NCBI GenBank assembly: GCA_019509685.1
Contig: JAEKLU010000037.1
Coordinates: 1 to 8,372, forward strand
DNA length: 8,372 nt
Direction of reading: 5' to 3'
Source: Mesorhizobium sp.
GTDB taxonomy: Bacteria; Pseudomonadota; Alphaproteobacteria; Rhizobiales; Rhizobiaceae
In this document: positions 1-6,348 of the stretch, piece after piece
Layout: every line of letters begins with the position of its first letter
Numbering within the stretch: the stretch's first letter is position 1
The notes under the pieces: model-generated
What the model was told of the DNA's origin: nothing
Database searches by the model: none
What the model saw: only the letters and a program-made list of their open reading frames with translations
Position numbers and translations under genes: made by a program

Positions 1-1237
1 AAGGGCAGCCCGCTTCCGCCGCGGTGAAGAAAAGTTCGAAATCCTTGGCCATCGGATATCTGTCGCCCACCATGTCGCCAAGCAGCCCCATCGCCTTCAG
101 CGGGATTCTCGGACGATCCGTGAACTGCCGCGTCATCAGGGATTTCAGCACGGCCTCGCCAGACGCAAAATCGCGCTCGCGAAAATAGGCGGCGGCGATC
201 TTGAGGGCATAGGCATCGTTTTCCGGATCGAGCGCATAGGCCTTCTCCAGGATCGCGCGCGCCTCGCCGGGAGCCGCTTTGTCTTCGACGGCCAGGAATG
301 CGGCCTGGTAGCCAAAGGCGGCCTCGCGCGGGTCATAGTCGACCTGCCGCGCTTTCAATTCGTCCAGGATGATGCCGGCGGCGCGCGGCGCGTCGAACAG
401 TGCGGTCGCTGGCATGAAGGCAACGTCGCCCATGAGCGATGCGATCTCGGCATAGATGCTGCTGCCCGCATAGATCCGCTGGCAGCGCGCCATCAGCGCC
501 ATCTCGAAAAACGTTCTCGGGGTTTCGTCCTCGAACGCATCGACGCCGAAATCGCTGGTCAGCATCGCTCTCGTCTCGGCCTTGAGATAATCGAGCGTCG
601 CTCGATGCTGCCCGATCAACAGCGTCCCCAGTCCCATCGATGAAAGCTCGGCCACAATAGCCCTGGCCAATGTCGACGGGATCACTTTTCCCGCGAAGAC
701 GAGGGTGGTGCGATACTTGCCGTGCACGATGTCGCCACTGCGCAGATGCAGCGCCGCCATCGGTCGCGCAAACCGGCTGCTGTCGGCGGCGGCGATCGCC
801 TGCTTCACCGCCGGCGAATAATCGAAACCGCGCAGCGTTTCGGTTACGCGAACGGGTAGCGTGATATCTCTCAGAATAGCAAAATCGTCGCAGGTAAAAC
901 CGCGCAGTTTGCGTTCTTTGGCGATCTCGCCGAGGCTGTCGCCGGCGGCAAGAGCGGCAGCATCGAGAATACCGAACTCAACCCTCCTGATGTCCTCGCC
1001 CAGCCAATGCCTTTCGATGAAGTCGGCCGAAAAGATCTGGTCGGCGAGATCAATGATGTGAAACGACTCGTCGGCGATGGCCCGCCTGTTCCAGGTGAAT
1101 CCGAATCGGTAGCCCAGGCTGTCGGCCAGTGACTTGGCATTCGCCATCGCCAGCAGACGACCGCCCAGCCCATCCGTCCTGGTGGCGGCGATCAGTGTCG
1201 GACCGGGCTCGGCGACCGACGTAACGTTATTCGACAT
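1..1237 (-). CDS. Putative fucosyltransferase-like protein with TPR-like tail, copy 2 (3' end cut by window edge)
   Basis: An uninterrupted frame of 412 codons runs off the left edge, so the C-terminus is missing. The ATG at 1237-1235 is preceded by GAGG with a 9-nt spacer, a good ribosome binding site. The protein is a paralogue of the neighbouring gene at 1272-2678, about half identical by eye, with these blocks shared: TRTDGLGGRLLAM (residues 19-31), SADFIERHWLG (70-80), RPMAALHLRSGDIV (158-171), FFEMALMARC (243-252), IYAGSS (255-260) and a TPR-like stretch EKAYALDPENDAYALKIA (331-348). An N-terminal glycine-rich motif, a central HxRxGD and a late small-residue AGSS segment are the layout of fucosyltransferase-type GT-B enzymes (GT11/GT23/NodZ relatives); that is family knowledge, and the assignment here is inference. 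No signal peptide or membrane segment is seen, so it is probably cytoplasmic. It starts 34 bp after its paralogue and is likely the last or a late gene of the gmd-fcl operon. It lacks a stretch of roughly 15-20 residues that the paralogue has around its residues 115-140. Confidence 0.6.
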   Translation of the reverse strand, partial: MSNNVTSVAEPGPTLIAATRTDGLGGRLLAMANAKSLADSLGYRFGFTWNRRAIADESFHIIDLADQIFSADFIERHWLGEDIRRVEFGILDAAALAAGDSLGEIAKERKLRGFTCDDFAILRDITLPVRVTETLRGFDYSPAVKQAIAAADSSRFARPMAALHLRSGDIVHGKYRTTLVFAGKVIPSTLARAIVAELSSMGLGTLLIGQHRATLDYLKAETRAMLTSDFGVDAFEDETPRTFFEMALMARCQRIYAGSSIYAEIASLMGDVAFMPATALFDAPRAAGIILDELKARQVDYDPREAAFGYQAAFLAVEDKAAPGEARAILEKAYALDPENDAYALKIAAAYFRERDFASGEAVLKSLMTRQFTDRPRIPLKAMGLLGDMVGDRYPMAKDFELFFTAAEAGCP

Positions 1238-1271
1238 GCTTATTAACCTCGGACGCCCCCGCGCCGGATGC

Positions 1272-2678
1272 TTAATTCGATTTTGCGGCCGCAGACCGGC
1301 GGATCGCCAATTCGTTTTCCTGGAAAATCCTGTTGGCAGGGTCTGCCTTCAAGGGCAAGGCCGCCATCGCCAGTGCCGCTTCCGTTTTGCCCAAAGCCGC
1401 ATGAAGAATGTGCGCCGCACATGCCGCGGCATAGGCATGGCCAGCCCTGGCCCCGCCAAGAAAGAGCGCGAAGTCACTACCCATGACAAAGCCGCGCCAC
1501 GACCGACTGGTCAGAAGTCGCATGATCTCGGTCGGCATTTCGCCGGAAATATCGAATTCCTTGGTGATGAACGCTTTTAGGATCGCCTCGCCGTACAGGT
1601 AATTCTTTTCGCGGAAATGGCTGGCCACGATCTTCAGCGCATAGGCCCGGTTCTCCGGATCGAGCGCCAGTGCCTTCTCAAGGATTTCTCTGGCGCCGGC
1701 AGGCTTGATCCTATCTTCCCTCAGGCGGAAGGCCCATTGATAACCAAAGGCCGCCTCCAGCGGATGGTAGTCGGCGCCCCTTATCCTCAGTTCCTCGAGG
1801 ATCAGGCTTGCGGCCCGACCTTGGTTGAACAAGGCCTTGCTGCGCAGCACCGGTGCGCCGCCTATCGCCGAGGCGATTGTCGCGAAGGCGCTGCTTCCAG
1901 CGTAGATTTGACGGCACCGCGCCATCAGCGCCATTTCGAAAAACGCCTTGAGCATCTCGTCCGTGAACTCGCCCGCCCCGAAATCTCCCGCCAGAAGAGC
2001 GCCGGTCTCCGATTTCAGATAGGCAAGCATCGCCTGGTCCTGCCCGACAAGCAGGGTCGCCAGACCCTTCGATGCCAGCTTCGATACGATCCCCCTGACC
2101 AGCGGCGCGGGGATGACCTTCTCGCCGAACTCGAGCCGCGAGCGATAGCTGCCATAGACGATATCGCCGCTGCGCAGGTGGAGCGCCGCCATCGGCCGCG
2201 AGAACCGGCATTCGTCAGCGGCGGCAATAGCCGCCTTCACGGCGGGAGCAAAGCCGAAGCTTGCGAATGCCTGATGCCTCCACCTGCGTGGCTTGTTGGC
2301 CGGCAGTCGCGCCTTGAACCAGCCTTGCCGCAATGACCTCAGAACGCCGAACTCGTTGCAGCTCCACCCCAGCAGGCCGAGCCCTCTGGCCTCGGCCTCG
2401 AGGCTGTGTCGGGTGAACGCGCCGTCGAGAGCGCCGAACCGGGTGACATCGATCTCGTCGCCCAGCCAGTGCTTTTCCACGAAATCAGCGGAAAACACTT
2501 TGTCGACGCGTTCGACCGCGTGGAATTCCATCTGTTCGGCCGACTGGCCGTTCCAGGTGAACCCGAAACGGCATCCCATCCTGTCGGCGAGGCTCTTTGC
2601 ATTGACCATGGCCAACAGACGCCCGCCCAGGCCGTCGGTTCTGGTCGCCGCGAAAATCTTGGCGGAGAAGTCACTCAA
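1272..2678 (-). CDS. Putative fucosyltransferase-like protein with TPR-like tail, copy 1 (TTG start)
   Basis: A complete 468-residue protein. The N-terminus has a glycine-rich ATRTDGLGGRLLAM (residues 11-24) followed by a strand ending in GFTW, like the donor-side start of NodZ/O-fucosyltransferase-type GT-B enzymes. The middle has AALHLRSGD (164-172), recalling the HxRxGD motif of fucosyltransferases. FFEMALMARC (247-255) with IYAGSS (258-263) recalls their late conserved segment. From about residue 305 to the end there are amphipathic TPR-like repeats, for example AREILEKALALDPEN (329-343) and a second round near 415-450. The start is TTG: an in-frame TGA lies 12 nt upstream, the next ATG is residue 24 inside the conserved block, and GAGG sits 10 nt before the TTG. 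It begins 31 bp after fcl ends and is followed 34 bp later by its paralogue, so the four genes look like one operon. Function as a GDP-fucose-using transferase is inferred from motifs and context; a different 6-deoxyhexose or an entirely different role is possible. Confidence 0.65.
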   Translation of the reverse strand: MSDFSAKIFAATRTDGLGGRLLAMVNAKSLADRMGCRFGFTWNGQSAEQMEFHAVERVDKVFSADFVEKHWLGDEIDVTRFGALDGAFTRHSLEAEARGLGLLGWSCNEFGVLRSLRQGWFKARLPANKPRRWRHQAFASFGFAPAVKAAIAAADECRFSRPMAALHLRSGDIVYGSYRSRLEFGEKVIPAPLVRGIVSKLASKGLATLLVGQDQAMLAYLKSETGALLAGDFGAGEFTDEMLKAFFEMALMARCRQIYAGSSAFATIASAIGGAPVLRSKALFNQGRAASLILEELRIRGADYHPLEAAFGYQWAFRLREDRIKPAGAREILEKALALDPENRAYALKIVASHFREKNYLYGEAILKAFITKEFDISGEMPTEIMRLLTSRSWRGFVMGSDFALFLGGARAGHAYAAACAAHILHAALGKTEAALAMAALPLKADPANRIFQENELAIRRSAAAKSN

Positions 2679-2709
2679 GCGCTGTCGGCCTCACACGCCC
2701 GGACCGCGC

Positions 2710-3681
2710 CTAACCAGGCTGCCCAAGCCGGATCTGCCCGGTCTCGACATGCTCCAGGAACCAGGCATAGGTTTGCTCCAATCCGCTGCGAAGCGAGTAG
2801 CGCGGACGCCAGCCTGTCGCAAACAGCCGTGACACATCCATCAGCTTGCGCGGGGTGCCGTCCGGCTTCGTCGCATCGAAAATGATTTCGGCGTCGGCGC
2901 CGACAACCGATACGACGGTACGGGCAAGCTCGGCGATGGTGACGTCCTCCCCGCATCCAATGTTGAGGTGGCTGTCGCCGGCGTAGTTCTTCAACAGCCA
3001 GACGAACGCGTCAGCGGCGTCGTCGACATGCAGGAATTCCCGCATCGGCCTGCCCGATCCCCACACCTGCAAAGTTTTTTGACCGGTGCGCCTGGCCGCA
3101 TCGGCCTTGCGCATCAGCGCCGGCACGACATGGCTGCTGTTGAGGTCGAAATTGTCACCGGGACCATAGAGATTGGTCGGCATGGCGGAGATGTAGTCGA
3201 CGCCATATTGTCGCCGGTAGGCCTGACAGAGCTTCAACCCGGCGATCTTGGCGACCGCATACCATTCGTTGGTGGGTTCAAGCGGGCCGGTGAGCAACGC
3301 GTCCTCCTGGATCGGCTGCGGCGCCAGTTTCGGATAGATACAGGATGAACCCAGGAACAGCAGCTTTCGCACCTCGCTGCGGAAGGCAGCTTCGATGACG
3401 TTGTTCTGCACAACGAGGTTTTCATAGAGAAAGTCCACCGGGAGGCTGTCATTGGCAAGAATGCCGCCGACCTTGGCGGCCGCCATGACCACCGCATCCG
3501 GTCGCCGGTCCGCCATCCAACGCCGCACGCCGGCCTGGTCGAGAAGGTCAAGCTCGCTGCGCGGGACGGTCAGGATCTCGCAATCCTCGCTGGCCAGGCG
3601 GCGCACCAGCGCCGAGCCGACCATGCCGCGATGTCCGGCCACGAAGACACGCTTTCCTTTGAGATCGAAAATCTTGTCCAT
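2710..3681 (-). CDS. fcl: GDP-L-fucose synthase (GDP-4-keto-6-deoxymannose 3,5-epimerase/4-reductase)
   Basis: A 323-residue short-chain dehydrogenase (extended SDR), the usual length for Fcl/WcaG/NolK. It converts GDP-4-keto-6-deoxy-D-mannose to GDP-L-fucose with NADPH in the cytoplasm, the second step after Gmd. The nucleotide-binding motif is GHRGMVG (residues 16-22). Catalytic residues are all present with a constant +5 offset from E. coli Fcl: Ser112 and Cys114 in SSCIYP, Tyr141 and Lys145 in YAVAK, and His184 in NSSHVVPA. The retained Cys and His argue for true epimerase/reductase activity rather than a simple 4-reductase such as Rmd. The ATG at 3681 has AGGA 5 nt upstream. It follows gmd after a 112-bp gap that holds a palindromic repeat, and precedes the glycosyltransferase-like pair by 31 bp. 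In rhizobia the homologue NolK serves Nod-factor fucosylation and other homologues serve surface polysaccharides; the sequence does not decide between them. Confidence 0.95.
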   Translation of the reverse strand: MDKIFDLKGKRVFVAGHRGMVGSALVRRLASEDCEILTVPRSELDLLDQAGVRRWMADRRPDAVVMAAAKVGGILANDSLPVDFLYENLVVQNNVIEAAFRSEVRKLLFLGSSCIYPKLAPQPIQEDALLTGPLEPTNEWYAVAKIAGLKLCQAYRRQYGVDYISAMPTNLYGPGDNFDLNSSHVVPALMRKADAARRTGQKTLQVWGSGRPMREFLHVDDAADAFVWLLKNYAGDSHLNIGCGEDVTIAELARTVVSVVGADAEIIFDATKPDGTPRKLMDVSRLFATGWRPRYSLRSGLEQTYAWFLEHVETGQIRLGQPG

Positions 3682-3696
3682 CGCAATCCTACCAGG

Positions 3697-3796
3697 GCAA
3701 TTCCAGGAAAAGTGTGAAACCGTTTTCCGTCCAAAATTATGTCAAAACAAAGAGATAGAGCGGCTCGCCGTTTCCGCGAAACGGCAAAACGCTCTA
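3697..3796. repeat. Rhizobial palindromic intergenic mosaic repeat (RIME/ABC-type)
   Basis: This element of about 100 bp fills the gmd-fcl gap. The right half is a strong hairpin: outer arms TAGAGCG (3756-3762) and CGCTCTA (3790-3796), inner arms GCCGTTTC (3767-3774) and GAAACGGC (3778-3785) around a 3-nt loop, all perfect. The left half has weaker symmetry, with GGAAAA (3706-3711) facing TTTTCC (3723-3728). The wording (GCAATTCCAGGAAAAGTGTG, then a stretch with ACAAAGAGATAGAGCGG) is what I recognise as a dispersed intergenic repeat of Rhizobiales genomes; the exact family name is from memory. The stop codon of gmd (TAG at 3796-3794) lies inside its outer arm. In the transcript it would form a stable hairpin between gmd and fcl, possibly affecting RNA stability or relative expression. 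No U-tract follows, so it is not a typical intrinsic terminator. Confidence 0.8.
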
Positions 3797-4879
3797 GGAA
3801 CGATCGTTGCGCCAGCCGCCGGCAGCGGCACGCGCCAGATCGGCCTGCAGCATTTCCGTCACCAGATCCTTGAATCCGACGGTGTGCGACCAGCCCAGCC
3901 TGCTTCGCGCCTTGGAGACATCGCCGATCAGCATGTCAACCTCGGTCGGCCGGAAATAACGCGGATCGACGCGCACCACAACTGCGCCCGAGCCGGCGTC
4001 GATGCCCACCTCGTCGACGCCTTCACCTTGCCAATGGATGGTGTATCCGGCTCCGGCAAAGGCAAGTTCGGCAAATTCGCGCACCGAATGCGCCTCGCCC
4101 GTCGCCAGCACGAAATCGTCAGGCTCGCCATGCTGCAGGATGCGCCACATGCCCTCGACATAGTCGCGCGCATGGCCCCAGTCGCGCCGGGCATCGAGAT
4201 TGCCGAGATAGAGCGTGTCCTGCAGCCCGTGATGGATCGCCGCCACCGCGCGCGTGATCTTGCGCGTGACGAAGGTTTCGCCGCGCGTCGGCCCTTCATG
4301 GTTGAACAGGATGCCGTTGGACGCGAACATGCCATAGGCCTGGCGGTAGTTGATCGTGATCCAGTAGGCATAAAGCTTGGCGGCCGCATAAGGCGAACGC
4401 GGCCGGAACGGCGTGTCCTCGTTCTGGGGAATTTCCGTCACCTGGCCGTAAAGCTCCGAGGTCGAGGCCTGGTAAAAACGCACCGATTTCTCGAGGCGCA
4501 GGATGCGGATTGCTTCGAGCAGCCTGAGCGTGCCCAGCGCATCGGCGTTGGCGGTGTATTCCGGCGTCTCGAAACTCACCTGGACATGGCTTTGGGCGCC
4601 AAGATTGTAGATCTCGGTCGGCTTTGTCTCCTGCACCAGGCGGATCAGATTGGTCGCGTCGGTCAGATCGCCGTAGTGCAGGAAGAAGCGCGCGCCGTTC
4701 TCATGCGGATCGATATAGAGGTCGTCGACACGCTCGGTGTTGAAAGAGGACGAACGGCGTTTGACGCCATGGACGATATAACCCTTCCCAAGCAGGAGCT
4801 CGGCGAGATAAGCGCCGTCCTGCCCGGTCACGCCAGTTATAAGGGCGACTTTCTCTGCCACTGCTGCGTTCGTCCGCAT
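3794..4879 (-). CDS. gmd: GDP-mannose 4,6-dehydratase
   Basis: A 361-residue extended SDR that converts GDP-D-mannose to GDP-4-keto-6-deoxy-D-mannose using bound NADP, the first step to GDP-L-fucose (also to GDP-rhamnose or GDP-6-deoxytalose in other pathways). From the ATG at 4879, the nucleotide-binding GVTGQDG is residues 16-22, followed by [16 protein letters not shown], a Gmd signature. The catalytic set fits E. coli Gmd spacing: Thr140 and Glu142 in STSELYG, and Tyr164 and Lys168 in [18 protein letters not shown] follows. An in-frame TTG at 4891 would add four residues, but neither start has a convincing Shine-Dalgarno; I prefer the ATG because the family normally begins close to this motif. 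The stop codon is formed by the edge of a palindromic repeat. The gene starts 84 bp after the end of the aldolase gene on the same strand and leads the fucose operon. The rhizobial counterpart in Nod-factor fucosylation is NoeL. Confidence 0.95.
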   Translation of the reverse strand: MRTNAAVAEKVALITGVTGQDGAYLAELLLGKGYIVHGVKRRSSSFNTERVDDLYIDPHENGARFFLHYGDLTDATNLIRLVQETKPTEIYNLGAQSHVQVSFETPEYTANADALGTLRLLEAIRILRLEKSVRFYQASTSELYGQVTEIPQNEDTPFRPRSPYAAAKLYAYWITINYRQAYGMFASNGILFNHEGPTRGETFVTRKITRAVAAIHHGLQDTLYLGNLDARRDWGHARDYVEGMWRILQHGEPDDFVLATGEAHSVREFAELAFAGAGYTIHWQGEGVDEVGIDAGSGAVVVRVDPRYFRPTEVDMLIGDVSKARSRLGWSHTVGFKDLVTEMLQADLARAAAGGWRNDRS

Positions 4880-4885
4880 TGCGTC

Positions 4886-4909
4886 CGGCAAAGCGATACA
4901 GATTTGCCG
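4886..4909. other. Short perfect inverted repeat just upstream of gmd
   Basis: CGGCAAA (4886-4892) and TTTGCCG (4903-4909) form a perfect 7-bp inverted repeat with a 10-nt loop, 6 bp before the gmd ATG (4879). In a leader transcript it could form a hairpin near the start codon, where a Shine-Dalgarno would otherwise be expected and none is obvious. As DNA it could be an operator. Seven paired bases can occur by chance, so any role is speculative. Confidence 0.35.
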
Positions 4910-4963
4910 ACGGAACGCAAATCCCCCGAGCGGGAGAGGCTTGGGTCATTTGCCTTGCCGGGT

Positions 4964-6118
4964 TCAGACGCCCGCCACCGCGCACAAGGTCTTCATCCTG
5001 GCCGTTGCAAGTTCCGGATCGGCCAGCAGGCCCGCCTGATCGGCAAGGCGGAAGACTTCGGCATAATGGCATATGCCACGTGCGGACTGCATGCCGCCGA
5101 CCATCGTGAAGTGGTTTTGGTGCCCGTTCAGCCAGGCCATGAACACGACGCCGGCCTTGTAATATGCCGTGGGCGCCTCGAAGATCGTGCGCGACAACGG
5201 CACGGTCGGCGCCATCAGCGCGTCGTAGCCGGCCCGGTCGCCCGCCGCGAGCTTTGCCAGCGCCGCATTGGCGGCAGGCGCGATGGCGTCGAAAATGCCG
5301 AGCAGCGCGTGCGAATGTCCCTTGCCATCGCCGGCGATCAGCTCCGGATAGTTGAAGTCGTCGCCGGTGAACATCACCACGCCCTCCGGCAACCGGTCTC
5401 GCAGAGCGACCTCCTTATCGGCGTCGAGCAGCGATATCTTGATGCCTTCGACCTTGCCGGCATGCCGCTCGATGATGGCAACGACGGTGTCGAGCGCGGC
5501 CTCGAAGCTCTCGCTGCCCCAGTAACCTCTCAGCGCCGGGTCGAACATGTCGCCCAGCCAGTGCAGGATCACCTTGCCGGCGGCCTGGCCGAGTATGCGG
5601 TCATAGACCTTGATATAGTCATCCGGCCCCCTGGCGACCGCGGCAAGCGCGCGGCTGGCCATCATGATCGCCTTGCCGCCCTCGCCTTCGATGAAGGCGA
5701 ACTGGTCCTCATAAGCGCGAATGACGTCGTCGATCGTCCGTGCGCACGCCGGCGCCAGATGGTCCGTGCCGGCGCCCGAAGCGAGATCGGCGCCCGGCAC
5801 GCTGCGCGCCTCGGCGATCGAGCGCCGGATCAGTTCCTTCGCGCTCTCCCAGTCGAAGCCCATGCCGCGCTGCGAGGTGTCCATCGCCTCCGCAATGCGG
5901 AAGCCCAGCCGCCACAGATGGTGGCGAAATGCCATGGTCTTCTCCCAGTCGATCGCCGATCGCGACCACGGATCGGTCATCGCGATCGGGTCTGCAACGA
6001 CATGCGCGGCCGCATAGGCGATACGCGAAAAGGATGCGCCAATGCTGGGCTCGACCGGCGCGCCGACAAGCCGGTAGCCGGCGCGGCCGCCATTCTCGGC
6101 AGGCAGGATGACGTCCAT
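4964..6118 (-). CDS. DUF993 family, dihydrodipicolinate synthase-like aldolase
   Basis: A 384-residue protein starting at the ATG at 6118, which has AGGGAG 6 nt upstream; 14 further upstream codons are open but include the promoter region and are not used. It belongs, by recognition, to the DUF993 group of class I aldolase TIM-barrel proteins. The segment VEGIKISLLD (residues 223-232) places Lys227 where the Schiff-base lysine of the DHDPS/NAL family lies, followed by a GDDFNYPEL segment (252-260), matching the sugar/keto-acid aldolase layout. The substrate is unknown: this family is often found in sugar-catabolic loci, and here it lies divergent from a LacI repressor and an anhydrofructose reductase, so it probably cleaves or dehydrates a sugar-derived intermediate in the cytoplasm. 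Its promoter overlaps a GAACGTTC operator, so repression by the neighbouring LacI protein is likely. It ends 84 bp before gmd on the same strand with no clear terminator. Confidence 0.85.
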   Translation of the reverse strand: MDVILPAENGGRAGYRLVGAPVEPSIGASFSRIAYAAAHVVADPIAMTDPWSRSAIDWEKTMAFRHHLWRLGFRIAEAMDTSQRGMGFDWESAKELIRRSIAEARSVPGADLASGAGTDHLAPACARTIDDVIRAYEDQFAFIEGEGGKAIMMASRALAAVARGPDDYIKVYDRILGQAAGKVILHWLGDMFDPALRGYWGSESFEAALDTVVAIIERHAGKVEGIKISLLDADKEVALRDRLPEGVVMFTGDDFNYPELIAGDGKGHSHALLGIFDAIAPAANAALAKLAAGDRAGYDALMAPTVPLSRTIFEAPTAYYKAGVVFMAWLNGHQNHFTMVGGMQSARGICHYAEVFRLADQAGLLADPELATARMKTLCAVAGV

Positions 6119-6139
6119 GAAAATCTCCCTTCGCGGCTG

Positions 6140-6168
6140 CCTATAAATGGAACGTTCCAATAAATCAA
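6140..6168 (-). promoter_or_regulatory. Predicted sigma70-type promoter of the DUF993 aldolase gene
   Basis: On the minus strand, TTGATT (6168-6163) lies 16-17 bp upstream of TTATAG/TATAGG (6146-6140), about 22 bp before the start codon. The whole 12-bp palindrome TGGAACGTTCCA sits in the spacer between the two boxes, an arrangement typical of a directly repressed promoter. It was found by eye only. Confidence 0.5.
6148..6159. promoter_or_regulatory. Probable LacI-family operator, site 1
   Basis: TGGAACGTTCCA is a perfect 12-bp palindrome with the central CpG favoured by LacI/GalR repressors. The 16-bp sequence GAACGTTCCAATAAAT (6150-6165) recurs exactly at 6303-6318, next to the repressor gene. 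The site lies between the promoter boxes of the aldolase gene. Binding by the product of 6349-7401 is inferred from position, symmetry and repetition. Confidence 0.7.
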
Positions 6169-6179
6169 GAACCTTTATG

Positions 6180-6202
6180 ATTCCTAGGAATGAACCGGTT
6201 CA
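6180..6202. promoter_or_regulatory. Two adjoining palindromes in the divergent spacer
   Basis: ATTCCTAGGAAT (6180-6191) and TGAACCGGTTCA (6191-6202) are each perfect 12-bp palindromes and share one base. The second has a central CpG and looks like a generic LacI/GalR operator, but its half-site (TGAACC) differs from the GAACGTTC sites on either side. The pair could bind a second regulator or be an auxiliary site for the local repressor. Function is unproven. Confidence 0.45.
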
Positions 6203-6276
6203 ATGCCTAGTCGGACCCCAAGGTGCATACGTTTGAACGATAGCCATCAATTTTTCGGATTCCGCGAGAAACTCGA

Positions 6277-6305
6277 TTGACTCCGATTTTAAGTGGTGAT
6301 TAGAA
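6277..6305 (+). promoter_or_regulatory. Predicted promoter of the LacI-family gene
   Basis: TTGACT (6277-6282) followed after 17 bp by TTAGAA (6300-6305) gives a plausible sigma70-type promoter about 45 bp before the ATG. The -10 box is weak. Operator site 2 overlaps its 3' end, which suggests autorepression. Called by eye. Confidence 0.4.
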
Positions 6306-6318
6306 CGTTCCAATAAAT
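6302..6318. promoter_or_regulatory. Probable LacI-family operator, site 2
   Basis: The GAACGTTC palindrome (6303-6310) sits within a 16-bp exact repeat (6303-6318) of site 1. The palindrome is 8 bp here because the left flank is TTA instead of ATG. The centres of the two sites are 153 bp apart, a distance at which a tetrameric LacI-type repressor could loop DNA, though helical phasing is not ideal. It overlaps the predicted -10 and transcription start of the repressor gene. Confidence 0.65.
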
Positions 6319-6348
6319 TTGACGTCTGAAGCGGAGGAAACCTCGGAC

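Noticed and set aside
1617..2336. A 239-codon plus-strand open frame
   Set aside because: Antisense to the first transferase-like gene, whose frame is confirmed by conservation with its paralogue.
4922..4937. CCC-GAGC-GGG hairpin as a terminator of the aldolase gene
   Set aside because: The stem is only three to four pairs and no T-run follows on the minus strand.
4880..4963. A nod box upstream of gmd
   Set aside because: I looked for one because of the NoeL/NolK parallel, but no sequence resembling the long conserved nod box is present.
3452..6163. A 903-codon plus-strand open frame
   Set aside because: It runs antisense across fcl, the repeat, gmd and the aldolase gene, all with clear family motifs on the other strand. 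Its translation has no recognisable domain. Long antisense frames are expected in GC-rich genes.
6230..6239. CGTTTGAACG as a third operator
   Set aside because: It is an imperfect palindrome with a two-base centre and does not share the GAACGTTC core or its AT-rich flank.
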